Part shown: piece after piece, positions 52,541 through 62,768 of the stretch | Numbering within the stretch: the first letter of the stretch is position 1 | Layout: each line of letters begins with the position of its first letter | From: Thalassospira lucentensis | GTDB lineage: Bacteria; Pseudomonadota; Alphaproteobacteria; Rhodospirillales; Thalassospiraceae | Assembly (NCBI RefSeq): GCF_001613805.1 | Contig: NZ_LPVY01000021.1 | Location: forward strand, 434,001-498,000 | Length of the DNA stretch: 64,000 nt | Direction of reading: 5' to 3' | The notes under the pieces: generated by a model | Told to the model about the DNA's origin: nothing | Seen by the model: only the letters and a program-made list of their open reading frames with translations | The model's database searches: none | Position numbers and translations under genes: made by a program

Positions 52541-52836
52541 ATAACGGGTATCTCCAAGAATTCTGTTCAACAGGCCACACCGCTTCCCCAAAGCTATGTG
52601 CGGTTTGCATAGTACCTTCCGGTGATATTCGGGACGAACCGGACCGGGCAACTGCAATCCGCGCCCAGATTGCAGCCAGATGTGTTAAAACCTTCTTTAG
52701 CCCCCGGATTTTTGCCGCATTTGCAAACCGGCAAATTTTACCCGGTTCCAAAATATGTGACTGCCATCATTGCACAGCATTTGTTCCCGGCGTATTGCCT
52801 GACTATATTAAAGATACCAACATCAGACAAAAGAGC

Positions 52837-53028
52837 ATGATCATGGATTTCCTGCTGACCCCTGGCACCATTGTCCGCCATCCCGGTCAACCCGATTGGG
52901 GCCTCGGGCGTATTCAGGCAGTCGACGGCGACAGAATCGCGGTGAATTTCGAAGAAGCCGGGCGCCAGATCATCCGTCCGCGCCATGTCGTGCTTGAAAT
53001 TGTCGAGGCCGCAGTCGGCTACGAATAG
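52837..53028 (+). CDS. DUF3553-type small protein
   Basis: A 63-residue protein with FLLTPGTIVRHPGQPDWGLG and IQAVDGDRIAVNFEEAGRQI, the pattern of the DUF3553 family common in alphaproteobacteria (a small beta-barrel, function unknown). ATGs at 52837 and 52843 are both possible starts. It is divergent from chpT; the roughly 300 bases between them show no other gene. Confidence 0.75.
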   Translation: MIMDFLLTPGTIVRHPGQPDWGLGRIQAVDGDRIAVNFEEAGRQIIRPRHVVLEIVEAAVGYE

Positions 53029-53192
53029 GTTCACCATCATGCTTGCGCATGGCATGGAACTTGCTGAAACGAAAATGTTAAACATTTCGGCGTATTAAAC
53101 GAAATTTGATACGCAAGGTCGCATGCATCAGGCTACCGGGCGAAGCCACCCCGGGCGCACTGGCTTCAAGGATAACAGGGTCGGAACGGGAA

Positions 53193-54026
53193 ATGATTGC
53201 AATCGTCAAACCACCGCGGGACAGCTTCAAACAACGTCACTACACCGCTGCATTCTCTGTGCTCGAACAATTTGCCGCCAGCCTCATGGAACAAGCCAAG
53301 GCCCACGGTGGAACCGTTAGCACTGATCAGATTTCAAGCGCGCTTGAAACCCTGCGCGGACAGGACAAGCTGTTTGATGCGGCATGGATGACACTTGAAA
53401 CCGATGTCGATACCGTCAAGGCCCGTCAGAATGCGGCTGTGCGCCACGATCCACTGGGCCGCCTTCTGGTCAGTCGCTTTGCCCATCAGCTTGAAGGCCG
53501 CGAAGCAGGCGATCTTGAACATGGCGCACTGTCACGCGAAATCCTGCAGCCTTTCTTCAAGGTCATCCGCATGATGGTCGGCATGGATATGCTTCAGGAA
53601 ATCGACGGCGAAATCCAGACCATCATCGACCAGCATGCCGACGAGGATGACGAACTTCGTGATCCAACTGATTACTGGGATCATCTGGCAGAAGAACCAC
53701 AAGTCGCCAACCGGCTTAATCTGGTATTTGCGCGCATGGCGCTGCATTTCAAGGATTACGAACGCCGTAAACAGTGGATGATCCAGCTTATTAACGACAA
53801 TCTGCCGCATGGCGATCATGCCTGGGTCTTTACCGAAGAGCACTGTGCACGTCTGCTGCGCTCGCTGTTTCGGGATGTTCGCGCTGCCCTGTCCAAGCCG
53901 GAGCGTTCAGCCGAACTGGTGGCCAAGCTTGGCAGCGAGAATGTCGAAACCCTGCGCAATGTCATGGCAGCCCTTGATCGCGATATCGCAGCCCTGCATA
54001 TCCGCGAAGCCGATAACTGGAAATAG
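53193..54026 (+). CDS. Conserved hypothetical helical protein
   Basis: A 277-residue, mostly helical, soluble protein that I do not recognise. Notable parts are QRHYTAAFSVLEQFAASLME near the N-terminus, GRLLVSRFAHQLEGREAGDL in the middle, and FTEEHCARLLRSLFRDVRAA near the end. There is no signal peptide or membrane segment. I start at 53193 after CGGAACGGGAA. It has its own strong terminator. Composition is like that of the neighbouring housekeeping genes. Confidence 0.7.
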   Translation: MIAIVKPPRDSFKQRHYTAAFSVLEQFAASLMEQAKAHGGTVSTDQISSALETLRGQDKLFDAAWMTLETDVDTVKARQNAAVRHDPLGRLLVSRFAHQLEGREAGDLEHGALSREILQPFFKVIRMMVGMDMLQEIDGEIQTIIDQHADEDDELRDPTDYWDHLAEEPQVANRLNLVFARMALHFKDYERRKQWMIQLINDNLPHGDHAWVFTEEHCARLLRSLFRDVRAALSKPERSAELVAKLGSENVETLRNVMAALDRDIAALHIREADNWK

Positions 54027-54050
54027 GCAACTAGTCATTCCCCGACAACC

Positions 54051-54086
54051 AAAAAACCGCGGTGGATATTCCCCGCGGTTTTTTTG
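54051..54086 (+). terminator. Rho-independent terminator after the 53193 gene
   Basis: AAAAAACCGCGG (54051-54062) pairs with CCGCGGTTTTTT (54073-54084), a 12-bp stem with a ten-base loop. Confidence 0.88.
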
Positions 54087-54217
54087 TCCTATCTGACGGA
54101 AAGGTGATGATTTCATCGCAAATCGGGGTGGCCAAATCGATCCCCTCTGTGCAAAAGTCGAACTTGCGAACTACATAGCGTTTCCGGACCCGCAAAACAG
54201 AAACAAGCGCCATCGCC

Positions 54218-55216
54218 ATGACCAGACCGCTGATCGACAAATATGGCCGTCACGTATCCTACCTACGGGTATCGGTGACAGACCGTTGTGACTTCCGCTG
54301 CACCTATTGCATGGCCGAAAGCATGATCTTTCTGCCAAAATCCGAAGTCCTGACACTTGAGGAACTCGATCAGCTCTGTTCGGCCTTCATCGCACGCGGA
54401 GTGCGCAAATTGCGCCTGACCGGTGGCGAACCGCTGGTGCGCCGTGGCATCATGGACCTGATCAGGGATTTGTCGCGCCATCTTAAATCCAGCGCGCTTG
54501 ACGAACTGACCATGACGACGAATGGCAGCCAGCTTGCCACCTATGCCGATGATCTGGCGCGCCTTGGTGTCAAACGGCTCAACATCTCGCTTGATAGCCT
54601 TGATCATCAGAAATTCGCCGAAATCACCCGCCGCGGCCGCCTTGAACAGGTGTTAAGCGGGCTTGAAGCCGCCAAACAGGCGGGGATCAAGATCAAGATC
54701 AACACGGTCGCCCTTCGCAATTTTAACGAAGACGAAATTTCCCGTCTTGTCGCCTGGTGTGGCAAGGAAGGCTTTGATCTGTGCCTGATTGAAACCATGC
54801 CGCTTGGCGATATCGACGGGGATCGCACCGATCAGTATCTGCCACTGACCGCAGTTCGTGAACGGCTGGAACAGGAATATACTCTGGTGCCCAGCAACCA
54901 TGTCACCCCCGGCCCGGCACGCTATGTCACGGTGGCGGAAACCGGAGGGCGTCTTGGTTTCATCACGCCGCTTACCCATAATTTCTGCGAAGGCTGCAAC
55001 CGCGTGCGCGTGACCTGCACCGGCACACTTTACATGTGCCTTGGGCAGGAAGACCACGTTGATCTGCGCGCAGCCCTGCGTTCGGGCGAGGCCGAAGCCC
55101 TTGACCGGCTGCTTGACGAAGCCATGCTGCTTAAACCCAAGGGGCATGATTTCGTCATCGACCGCAAAGGTCAGAAACCGGCAGTCGGCCGTCATATGAG
55201 CATGACCGGCGGCTGA
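54218..55216 (+). CDS. moaA: GTP 3',8-cyclase MoaA
   Basis: MoaA is the radical SAM enzyme that begins molybdenum cofactor synthesis from GTP. The 332-residue protein has the SAM cluster CxxxCxxC (Cys24, Cys28, Cys31 in [11 protein letters not shown]), [27 protein letters not shown], and the C-terminal cluster cysteines in [20 protein letters not shown]. It ends in the Gly-Gly pair needed for catalysis. No other moa gene is adjacent, and I see no Moco riboswitch in the short leader. Confidence 0.96.
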   Translation: MTRPLIDKYGRHVSYLRVSVTDRCDFRCTYCMAESMIFLPKSEVLTLEELDQLCSAFIARGVRKLRLTGGEPLVRRGIMDLIRDLSRHLKSSALDELTMTTNGSQLATYADDLARLGVKRLNISLDSLDHQKFAEITRRGRLEQVLSGLEAAKQAGIKIKINTVALRNFNEDEISRLVAWCGKEGFDLCLIETMPLGDIDGDRTDQYLPLTAVRERLEQEYTLVPSNHVTPGPARYVTVAETGGRLGFITPLTHNFCEGCNRVRVTCTGTLYMCLGQEDHVDLRAALRSGEAEALDRLLDEAMLLKPKGHDFVIDRKGQKPAVGRHMSMTGG

Positions 55217-55251
55217 TCCGGACATCACTCCATTCCAGTCACAGGCATAAA

Positions 55252-56388
55252 ATGAAAATTCTGATTGTCGGCGGCGGTATCGCCGGTTTGTCTGCGGCCA
55301 TTGCCCTGCAAGGCGACGGGCACGACATCACGATTGTCGAAACCCATGATGGCTGGAAACCGGCCGGGGCCGGGTTGCACCTGCCCGGGAATGCGATGGC
55401 GGCCCTTGGTGCACTTGGCATTGATCAGGATGTTGCGGCCAAATCCTGCGCCTTTCCGCGACTGGACTATTTCGATCATCGTGACGGGAAACTGTTTTCG
55501 CTTGAAACAGAACAGCTCGGCTGGCCAACATTTCAGGCCCTGACGCGCAGCGACTTTCACGAAATCCTGTGCACCAAACTGACAACACCAACCATCCGGT
55601 TTGGTCTTTCCGTATCCGCCATTCACCATGAACCCTATCAGGCGCAGGTAAGTTTTACCGACGGCGCAAGCAGCAGCTTTGATCTTGTGATCGGTGCGGA
55701 TGGCATCAATTCAGCCGTTCGGCGTCTGGCTTTTGGCGCGGAACATATGCCGCAGCCAACCGGTTATATCTGCTGGCGCTGGATCACGGATTATCCCTTT
55801 GGCCTGACCGCGCCCAAATTCATTATCGGTCACGGGCAGGTCATTCTGGTAATGCCGGTGGGTGGCAACAGGTTTTACATTTATGCCAGCACCTATGACC
55901 CGGGCGAAAGAATACGCGACCTGCCGGCAGGCGAACTCGCCGCGCATTTTGCCCGGTTTGAGGGCCCGGTACGAGAGATGCTAGGCGCAATTGGCACGGA
56001 CACCATTATTCACGAAGGCCGTCTTCAGCAAATGGTCATGCCCGAATGGGTTACGGGCCGTGTGATCCTGATCGGGGATGCGGCACATGGAACGCTTCCG
56101 ACCATGGCACAGGGGGCAACCCAGTCGATCAAGGATGGCTTGGCACTGGCGGATGCTCTTCGCACACAACCCGATATCAAAACTGCCCTTGCCAGTTGGC
56201 AGGCAACGCGCCTGCCCGAAGCACATTGGGTGCAGCAACAATCCCTGCAACGCATGGGTTTTGCCAAAATCCGTGGCAAGGCAGGTGTCTGGTTGCGCAA
56301 TACCCTGATGAGCAAGATTGGCCCAAAGATTGTTGCGTCGGGTTTCCGCCCCCTTATTGACGGCACGGCGGGCACGCAGAAGGATTAA
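55252..56388 (+). CDS. FAD-dependent monooxygenase, PHBH-fold
   Basis: The 378-residue protein is a group A flavoprotein hydroxylase: dinucleotide motif VGGGIAGLSAAIALQ, the DG motif VIGADGINSAVR, and the GD motif LIGDAAHGTLPTMAQGATQS. The substrate cannot be told; it resembles salicylate- and 2-polyprenyl-phenol-type hydroxylases in general. It follows moaA by 35 bases. Its stop overlaps the convergent stop of the next gene. Confidence 0.85.
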   Translation: MKILIVGGGIAGLSAAIALQGDGHDITIVETHDGWKPAGAGLHLPGNAMAALGALGIDQDVAAKSCAFPRLDYFDHRDGKLFSLETEQLGWPTFQALTRSDFHEILCTKLTTPTIRFGLSVSAIHHEPYQAQVSFTDGASSSFDLVIGADGINSAVRRLAFGAEHMPQPTGYICWRWITDYPFGLTAPKFIIGHGQVILVMPVGGNRFYIYASTYDPGERIRDLPAGELAAHFARFEGPVREMLGAIGTDTIIHEGRLQQMVMPEWVTGRVILIGDAAHGTLPTMAQGATQSIKDGLALADALRTQPDIKTALASWQATRLPEAHWVQQQSLQRMGFAKIRGKAGVWLRNTLMSKIGPKIVASGFRPLIDGTAGTQKD

Positions 56389-56852
56389 GCCGATACACTG
56401 GCTTCAACCATTGCCGCCATCCCGGCGGCATGGCTTTCCGCCACCAGCAAATGCGCCGGGCAGCTTATGCAGTCTGAACTGCCAAAACCCGCGATTGGCG
56501 CATTGATGCCCTTCACAGCCGCCAATGCCATACGCAAATCGCATTCGCATCCGCCGGGCACCACCAATGCCGCAACCACCCGCCCGATGCCGATGGTCAA
56601 TTCATCGACATGCCAGTGCGGCTTTTTATCCAACCGGCAATGACGTTTGACACGGGCCGCAATGCCTCCCGGCCCGTTGGCCGAACCGCAATAAAAATAA
56701 GTTCCCTGACGCAGGATCGCTCCCGCGAAGCGTTTGTTCCGTAAAGCCAGATCAGCAGAAAGCTCGATCAAGAGAATGTAGGCTCCGGCAACTTTGGGAA
56801 GCTGCCGGAGGGTTTCGGGATTTATGTCCACAAGAAGCTCAGTCACTGTCAC
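56385..56852 (-). CDS. DUF123 / GIY-YIG-like nuclease family protein
   Basis: The 155-residue protein has the DUF123 pattern: VAGAYILLIELSADLALRNK, GTYFYCGSANGPGGIAARVK with the GIY-YIG-like beginning, RHCRLDKKPHWHVDELT, and SSDCISCPAHL. Members are related to Endo III-associated and Uri-type endonucleases; activity is not shown. Its start overlaps the stop of the glyoxalase-like gene (ATGA), so the two are coupled. Confidence 0.82.
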   Translation of the reverse strand: MTVTELLVDINPETLRQLPKVAGAYILLIELSADLALRNKRFAGAILRQGTYFYCGSANGPGGIAARVKRHCRLDKKPHWHVDELTIGIGRVVAALVVPGGCECDLRMALAAVKGINAPIAGFGSSDCISCPAHLLVAESHAAGMAAMVEASVSA

Positions 56853-57355
56853 AGCAGCAAATCAACCGAAAGACCGGGGCCGCGCGTACCATTGGCAAGT
56901 ACGGGTTCGCAATCCTCGTTGATCCGCGAAGCAATGCGTTGTCGCAGGGCGCTGAAACGTTCCGATGTCACGACATCAACCGGTCGATCCAGATGGACTT
57001 CGATCCGGTAGACACCGCCGACCGGGGTTTTGGTGACACCGCGAATTTGCCCGCACACCGCGTGCCCCAGATAGGACCCGGCAAACCGTTTGCCGATACC
57101 AAGATCGGCGATCCGAACCGGTTCGCGTTTGCGCGTCATTGCAATCGCAGTGTTCCAGTCACGAAAACCGTGGCTTTGCGCCAGAAGTTCAAGGCTGCCG
57201 GCGTGGGAAACCGTCAGGTTACGGCTGGCAAGTGCGTTGCGCAGGCGTTTTGCCTGTGCCTTGAGCATACCGGCGGAATCAACCGATCCAATTTTCGCGA
57301 AATCGGCTGATGTCTGCTCCGGTTTTGCGGACAGGTTTTCAGAAGTTTGGCTCAT
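56849..57355 (-). CDS. Glyoxalase-superfamily-type small protein
   Basis: The 168-residue protein has the region AKRLRNALASRNLTVSHAGS then LELLAQSHGFRDWNTAIAM, typical of a family annotated as glyoxalase-related. The C-terminal half (VCGQIRGVTKTPVGGVYRIE) is a small beta domain. I start at 57355 after AGGAGACGAAA. It is divergent from bolA. Function is unknown. Confidence 0.65.
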   Translation of the reverse strand: MSQTSENLSAKPEQTSADFAKIGSVDSAGMLKAQAKRLRNALASRNLTVSHAGSLELLAQSHGFRDWNTAIAMTRKREPVRIADLGIGKRFAGSYLGHAVCGQIRGVTKTPVGGVYRIEVHLDRPVDVVTSERFSALRQRIASRINEDCEPVLANGTRGPGLSVDLLL

Positions 57356-57568
57356 TTTCGTCTCCTGACAGGAGGCCGGGTGTCCGCATTGCTGGTCCGG
57401 CGTCAAAGAAAACGGGGAACCGATAAAATCGTCTGCATCACTTTACCATGGGCAGATGCCCGGCGGACGGCCGGTGTGAGCAACCGCGATTTTCCTAGCG
57501 CAATCTGCCGCGAAACACAAGCATCGCCGCATCTTTGACCTTGTGAAGCACTTCGCGGCTTGCAGAAA

Positions 57569-57598
57569 TTGACAGCCCCCACAGGGACAACATATACC
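57569..57598 (+). promoter_or_regulatory. Sigma-70-type promoter of bolA
   Basis: TTGACA (57569-57574) and TATACC (57593-57598) are separated by 18 bases. The predicted start is about 80 bases before bolA. The remainder of the 328-base gap to the divergent gene shows no other feature. Confidence 0.55.
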
Positions 57599-57683
57599 AG
57601 AATTAACAAATATCGCCGGGCACCCGGATGGATGCGCAAAACAGGGCGCAAGGGTGTCCGACCAATTATAAGGAATTAACGCC

Positions 57684-57917
57684 ATGGCCATGGAAGCCCA
57701 CGAAATCGAAACGATGATCAAGGAAGCCCTTCCCGATGCGCAGGTCCGCATCGAGGACCTGCGCGGCGATGGCGACCATTATGCTGCAATCGTTGTATCC
57801 GAGTCCTTCCGCGGCAAAACCCGCGTGATGCAGCACCAGATGATCTATTCCGCACTCAAGGGCAAAATGGGCGGCGAACTGCACGCCCTTGCACTGCAGA
57901 CATCTGCGCCGGAATAA
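57684..57917 (+). CDS. BolA-family protein
   Basis: A 77-residue BolA-like protein with MIKEALPDAQVRIEDLRGDG, HYAAIVVSESFRGKTRVMQH and the invariant HALALQT end. BolA proteins bind a [2Fe-2S] cluster together with monothiol glutaredoxins and take part in cluster trafficking. A monothiol glutaredoxin is encoded 1.2 kb downstream, separated by the RarD-like gene. AAGGAATTAACGCC precedes the start. Confidence 0.92.
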   Translation: MAMEAHEIETMIKEALPDAQVRIEDLRGDGDHYAAIVVSESFRGKTRVMQHQMIYSALKGKMGGELHALALQTSAPE

Positions 57918-58115
57918 ATTCCGGCTGAAAATGACCGCTTGCGAACGCCACCCCTGATCGCATCCGGCCAGAAGCATGACGGGCGCCGATGACATTCGGC
58001 GTCCCAAATGTTCGACCTTCCCGCGACTTCCGGTCGGCCCTGCCGACTAACAATTGTTTTGCCAGTACCGGCACATGCCATTTGTGCCCCACAAAATGAC
58101 CATGGTTCAATAACG

Positions 58116-59024
58116 ATGACATCATCCCAAAAACCGGCTTTGATCGGTGCCGGACCACTGGCCGGGCTTGGTGCCTTTGTCATCTGGGGCTTTCTGGGCT
58201 TCTATTTCAAAATCATCGATTTCGCGAGCCCGTTTGAAATTCTCGCCCATCGCATTCTATGGTCCGCGATCCTGACATTAACGCTGGTTTTTGTTCTGAA
58301 ACGTCGCGCCCGGTTGTGGGAACTGCTGTCATCCAGGCGCACCATGGGGCTTTTGTTTCTGAGCAGCCTGCTGATTGCCGGGAACTGGGTAATTTATATC
58401 TGGTCGGTTCATATCGGGCATGCGCTTGAGGCCAGCCTTGGCTATTATATAATGCCGCTGATCATGCTGATCCTTGGCCGCATCTTCTTTGGCGAAAAAC
58501 TCAATCGCATACAGATCGTCTCCGTACTGGTCTGCTTTGCCGGAGTTCTGAATCTTCTGGTGTTTTTCGGCTCCCTGCCATGGATCGCGCTTAGCCTGTC
58601 TTTGCTGTTCGGCTTTTACGGGGTGATCCGCAAATTTGTCCCGGCTGACCCGATTGCCGGGCTTTTTATCGAATGTCTGCTGCTATCCCCAATGGCATTT
58701 GGCTATCTGGTCTGGCTCGGCATGTCGGGCAATATGGCCTTCGGCAATCTGGGAATCGGCAATGATATTTTGCTGATATCGCTTGGCGCGGTAACGACAA
58801 TTCCGCTGGTGCTGTTTGCCTTTGCTGCCCGGAACATGAAGTTTTCCGCTCTTGGGCTGATGCAATATCTCAACCCGACGATCCAGTTCTTCGTCGCGGT
58901 GTTGCTGCTTGGCGAAACCTTTACCAAGGCACATATGATAACCTATGCGCTGGTCTGGGTCGGACTTGGCATTTTTACATGGGATAATCTGCGGACCGCA
59001 CGGCAATTGCGCCGCAAGAGTTGA
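58116..59024 (+). CDS. rarD: RarD-family EamA transporter
   Basis: The 302-residue membrane protein has ten membrane segments and the RarD pattern: FVIWGFLGFYFKIIDFASPF, EILAHRILWSAILTLTLVFV, WVIYIWSVHIGHALEASLGY, GLMQYLNPTIQFFVAVLLLG. It belongs to the drug/metabolite exporter superfamily; the substrate is unknown. I start at 58116; the frame is open further upstream but lacks a matching ribosome-binding site. It interrupts bolA and grxD. Confidence 0.9.
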   Translation: MTSSQKPALIGAGPLAGLGAFVIWGFLGFYFKIIDFASPFEILAHRILWSAILTLTLVFVLKRRARLWELLSSRRTMGLLFLSSLLIAGNWVIYIWSVHIGHALEASLGYYIMPLIMLILGRIFFGEKLNRIQIVSVLVCFAGVLNLLVFFGSLPWIALSLSLLFGFYGVIRKFVPADPIAGLFIECLLLSPMAFGYLVWLGMSGNMAFGNLGIGNDILLISLGAVTTIPLVLFAFAARNMKFSALGLMQYLNPTIQFFVAVLLLGETFTKAHMITYALVWVGLGIFTWDNLRTARQLRRKS

Positions 59025-59121
59025 CAGAACCGCCCCTTCCAGCCATATCTTCGGCCATAAAACCATAACCTGAAATATCGCGGCAGAGAGATCGCCGCCT
59101 TTGCAGCCAAGGACAACCAAC

Positions 59122-59457
59122 ATGACCGACAATCCGGTTTTTGATCGCATCCAGAAAGACATCAACGATAACGACGTCGTTCTGTTCATGAAGGGCACCT
59201 CGATGTTCCCGCAATGCGGTTTCTCGGCCGCCGTCGTGCAGGTCCTTGCCGAACTCGGCGCGCCGTTCAAGGACATCAACGTTCTGGTCGACCCGGCAAT
59301 CCGCCAGGGCATCAAGGACTTCTCGAACTGGCCGACCATTCCGCAGCTTTACGTCAAAGGCGAATTCGTTGGCGGTTGCGACATCGTTCGTGAAATGTAT
59401 GCCTCGGGCGAACTGGCCCAGCACCTGAAAGACAAGGGCGTTGCTGTCGCTGCCTGA
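59122..59457 (+). CDS. grxD: Monothiol glutaredoxin Grx4
   Basis: The 111-residue protein has the monothiol active site CGFS (Cys32 in [12 protein letters not shown]), the glutathione-binding [20 protein letters not shown], and an N-terminal helix. Such glutaredoxins carry a [2Fe-2S] cluster bridged by glutathione and partner with BolA. The ATG at 59122 follows AAGGACAACCAAC. Confidence 0.95.
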   Translation: MTDNPVFDRIQKDINDNDVVLFMKGTSMFPQCGFSAAVVQVLAELGAPFKDINVLVDPAIRQGIKDFSNWPTIPQLYVKGEFVGGCDIVREMYASGELAQHLKDKGVAVAA

Positions 59458-59504
59458 AAAGGCGGATGACACAGACCCGATCCGGCCTGACAGCCGAAGA
59501 TATG

Positions 59505-59537
59505 AAACGCGCCGTGCGGATGCCCGGCGCGTTTTTT
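59505..59537 (+). terminator. Rho-independent terminator after grxD
   Basis: AAACGCGCCG (59505-59514) pairs with CGGCGCGTTT (59525-59534), followed by TTTT. Confidence 0.85.
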
Positions 59538-59681
59538 ATTGCCCTGCTGCGATTTCCATCACCTCAAGCCCTGCGTGCATATGGGCTGACGTCGTAAAAC
59601 TATTCCTTGAAGGCCCTGTTTGCCTGTACCATCTTCCAGATGGGAATTCGTTTTTACGAACAGGACGTTGGGCGGGACATT

Positions 59682-61898
59682 ATGAAAATCACAACAAAAA
59701 TCCTGATGTGCCTCGGGCTCTGGCTGCTGGTGGCCGGCACTGTGTCAGCTATCGCAGACAGGGCACATGCACAGGCTGCCTTGGCTACAATGGCCGCCCA
59801 AAACGAAGTACAGACCACGGAAACAACCGATCCGTCCGATGATGCCTTGTCCGAGACGGCTGAAACGACCTTCAGCTATTACGACTTTCTTGATGCCGGG
59901 GTTGCACGAACCCGCGAACAGATCGCAGATACCTTTACCGGTCTTGAAACCTTTCCCGATGAAATGGCACGAACCGGTGATTTCCTGGCATCGGACATCG
60001 GCCGCAGGGGACTGATGCGCCTTGCGCTGTTTACCGTGATCTTTGTCGGTGTCGGATTGATCGTCGAATTCCTGTATCGCCGCGCTGCGGCCCCGCTTTG
60101 CAGCTATCTTGAAGCACAGCACCCCACCAGGTTTTTCGACCGGCTGCGTCAAATGGCGCTTTTATCCGTCCTGTCGCTGCTGTCTTTGACGGTCTTTGCC
60201 ATCGGCTCGATCGGTGCCTTCATGATCTTTGACTGGCCCCCCCTGATGAAGGGAGCACTCCTGTCACTGCTCGCCGCGTTCTTTGTCCTGCGTCTCGTCA
60301 TGATCGTGCTGCAATTCCTGTTTGCGCCACAGGCCGAAGGCCTTCGGATGATCAATGTGGATCCACAGACTGCAGCAACACTGACGCGCACCATCACCAT
60401 CGCAAGTGGCGTTTCGTTATCTGCCTTTGCGCTGGCGGGGGTTTTTCGGCAATCACCGGCAATGGTACATGGCGACATCATCCTTTTTGATATCGCGGTC
60501 GTGATCAGTGTCCTGGCCTTTTGCCTCGCAACGGTTTCGCTGGCACGTTATTTCGCCACTCACCAGCTCACGGGCGCAGTTGAAAAGATTGCCCTGCCCG
60601 TATCGCTTGCCCGTTTATGGCCCGTCATTGTCTGCGCCTATCTGATTGCACTCGGCGCGACGACCATTCTGGCGGCAGACCGCTTCATGAAGTGCCTGCT
60701 GGCGATTGGCATTGCCTGCCTGTTTGATGCTATTTTCCGCAACATCATCGAAAGCCAGCATCGCAAAAAAGCCCGACTGGCCGAAGCCGAAGCAGATGCG
60801 ATCAATGCCCGTGCCGAAGCCGCCGCGGTGGAGGCCGAGGAAGAATTCAAACCAGTTCAGCCGGACCTTCCGGTCTTTACCCCAGTTCTGAAACGTGGTG
60901 TGCGGTTACTCGCCATCGTCTTTGTCCTTGCCAGCTTCTGGCGCATCTGGGGATTTGATCGCCTTGCGCTGGCCGAGGATGCCGGGATCATTGCGCGTGC
61001 GCTTGATGCCTCGACCGAGATCATCATGATCCTGCTGATTGCCGACCTGGTCTGGTCCCTGATCAAGGCATTCCTTGACGAACGCATGAGCCAAAGCGGT
61101 GCTGGAGATGGACATGGCGACGGCGAAGGTGGCGGTACCGGGTTATCGAGGATTGAAACCCTTTTGCCGCTTCTGAAAAACTTCGCGCTTACCGTCATCG
61201 TCATCATGGTGGTGATGGTGACATTGTCAGCACTTGGCGTTGATATCGGCCCGTTGATCGCCGGTGCCGGGGTTGTTGGCCTTGCCATCGGCTTTGGCAG
61301 CCAGGCACTGGTACGTGATGTGGTCGCTGGGGTTTTCTTCCTGCTTGATGATGCCTTCCGGCTTGGTGAATATATCGAGGTCGATAACCTGCGCGGGCGG
61401 GTCGAAAATATCTCAATCCGGTCAATGCAACTGCGCCATCACCGTGGCCCCCTCCAAACCGTGCCCTTTGGCGAAATCAAATCGATTGTGAACCACAGCC
61501 GCGACTGGGTGATCGTCAAACTTGAATTCCGCGTACCGTTCGAAACCGACGTCAACAAGATCAAGAAACTGGTCAAAAAGCTGTCTGCCGAACTGCTGGA
61601 AGATCCGCTGATCGGTGACAGCTTTATCGAACCGCTGAAATCGCAGGGCGTCCGTCGGATGGAAGAATTCAACATGGTGATCGGGCTTAAATATACCTCC
61701 AAGCCCGGTGAACAATTCACCATCCGCAAAACCGTCTATCAAAGCGTTCTGGCGATGTTCAAGGAAAACGGCATCCACATGGCATCCCGCAATGTGAAGG
61801 TCGATGTGCCCGACGACGCGACACCGGAACAGAAAAAAGAAGCGATTGCCGCAGCCGCACAGCAGGCATCCGAACAGATCGCCCCGCCAAAGGGCTAA
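59682..61898 (+). CDS. Large MscS-family mechanosensitive channel
   Basis: The 738-residue inner-membrane protein has a signal sequence (cleavage near AHAQA), a periplasmic part, about ten membrane segments and a C-terminal MscS core (about 510-710): PLIAGAGVVGLAIGFGSQAL, VRDVVAGVFFLLDDAFRLGE and YIEVDNLRGRVENISIRSMQ. It resembles the YbdG/YbiO-type larger channels. A charged coiled-coil insert (RKKARLAEAEADAINARAEA) lies between membrane segments. I start at 59682 after GGGCGGGACATT. Confidence 0.9.
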   Translation: MKITTKILMCLGLWLLVAGTVSAIADRAHAQAALATMAAQNEVQTTETTDPSDDALSETAETTFSYYDFLDAGVARTREQIADTFTGLETFPDEMARTGDFLASDIGRRGLMRLALFTVIFVGVGLIVEFLYRRAAAPLCSYLEAQHPTRFFDRLRQMALLSVLSLLSLTVFAIGSIGAFMIFDWPPLMKGALLSLLAAFFVLRLVMIVLQFLFAPQAEGLRMINVDPQTAATLTRTITIASGVSLSAFALAGVFRQSPAMVHGDIILFDIAVVISVLAFCLATVSLARYFATHQLTGAVEKIALPVSLARLWPVIVCAYLIALGATTILAADRFMKCLLAIGIACLFDAIFRNIIESQHRKKARLAEAEADAINARAEAAAVEAEEEFKPVQPDLPVFTPVLKRGVRLLAIVFVLASFWRIWGFDRLALAEDAGIIARALDASTEIIMILLIADLVWSLIKAFLDERMSQSGAGDGHGDGEGGGTGLSRIETLLPLLKNFALTVIVIMVVMVTLSALGVDIGPLIAGAGVVGLAIGFGSQALVRDVVAGVFFLLDDAFRLGEYIEVDNLRGRVENISIRSMQLRHHRGPLQTVPFGEIKSIVNHSRDWVIVKLEFRVPFETDVNKIKKLVKKLSAELLEDPLIGDSFIEPLKSQGVRRMEEFNMVIGLKYTSKPGEQFTIRKTVYQSVLAMFKENGIHMASRNVKVDVPDDATPEQKKEAIAAAAQQASEQIAPPKG

Positions 61899-61919
61899 CC
61901 CGTCGCACGATCCGAAATC

Positions 61920-61955
61920 AAAAGCCCCGCACAGCAAACCGTGCGGGGCTTTTTG
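61920..61955 (+). terminator. Rho-independent terminator after the MscS-family gene
   Basis: AAAAGCCCCGCAC (61920-61932) pairs with GTGCGGGGCTTTT (61941-61953), a 13-bp stem. Confidence 0.9.
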
Positions 61956-61972
61956 ATGAGGGCTGACAAAGC

Positions 61973-62000
61973 AAAACGCCCGCTGTTTCCAGCGGGCGTT
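61973..62000 (-). terminator. Rho-independent terminator after rpsD
   Basis: On the minus strand AACGCCCGCT and AGCGGGCGTT form a 10-bp stem, followed by TTTGC. It is back to back with the terminator of the MscS-family gene. Confidence 0.85.
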
Positions 62001-62031
62001 CTGTGTTCGTCTTCGCGAAATCCGATAAGGA

Positions 62032-62649
62032 TTAACGCGAGTAGAATTCGACGACCAGGTTCGGCTGCATCTGAACCGGGTACGGGATTTCTGCGAATTT
62101 CGGAACGCGAACGAAAGTGCCTTTGAAGGCCTTCGCATCAACGTCGAGATATTCCGGAACGTCGCGTTCGTTCAGGTTGGCAGCTTCCATAACCATCGGG
62201 ATTTCGCGCGAAGCCTGCTTGACTTCAACAACGTCGCCTTCTTTAACAAGGTAAGAAGGAATGGTGACTTTCTTGCCGTTGACAAGAATGTGGCCGTGGT
62301 TAACGAACTGACGTGCTGCGAACACGGTCGGAACGAATTTCATACGGTAGATAACGGCATCAAGACGGGTCTCGAGAATACCGACCAGCGTTTCGGAAGT
62401 ATCGCCCGGACGACGCGATGCTTCTTTGTAGTAACGCAGGAACTGTTTTTCGGAGATGGAGCCGTAGTAGCCTTTAAGCTGCTGTTTGGCGAACAGCTGG
62501 GTGCCGTAATCGGTCGGCTTTTTACGGCGGGTCGCGCCGTGCATGCCCGGTGCATATTCGCGCTTGTTCAGCGGCGATTTTGCACGGCCCCAGAGGTTCA
62601 CGCCAAGGCGGCGGTCAATCTTATGCTTTGCAGCAATACGTTTCGACAT
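62032..62649 (-). CDS. rpsD: 30S ribosomal protein S4
   Basis: S4 nucleates 30S assembly and is one of the primary rRNA-binding proteins. The 205-residue protein has the alphaproteobacterial start [20 protein letters not shown], the S4 RNA-binding domain [20 protein letters not shown] and [20 protein letters not shown], and the C-terminal [11 protein letters not shown]. It is not in a ribosomal operon here, as usual in alphaproteobacteria. Confidence 0.98.
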   Translation of the reverse strand: MSKRIAAKHKIDRRLGVNLWGRAKSPLNKREYAPGMHGATRRKKPTDYGTQLFAKQQLKGYYGSISEKQFLRYYKEASRRPGDTSETLVGILETRLDAVIYRMKFVPTVFAARQFVNHGHILVNGKKVTIPSYLVKEGDVVEVKQASREIPMVMEAANLNERDVPEYLDVDAKAFKGTFVRVPKFAEIPYPVQMQPNLVVEFYSR

Positions 62650-62768
62650 TTTGTAACTCTCTTTTTTAAGATCACTTTATTGTCCCGATAGTTTCCTGTT
62701 TCGGTTACCCCAAACAGGAACGGGGACGAAAACACCCGTTTCGCCCCACTTTCTCGGAAGTGAGGCGC

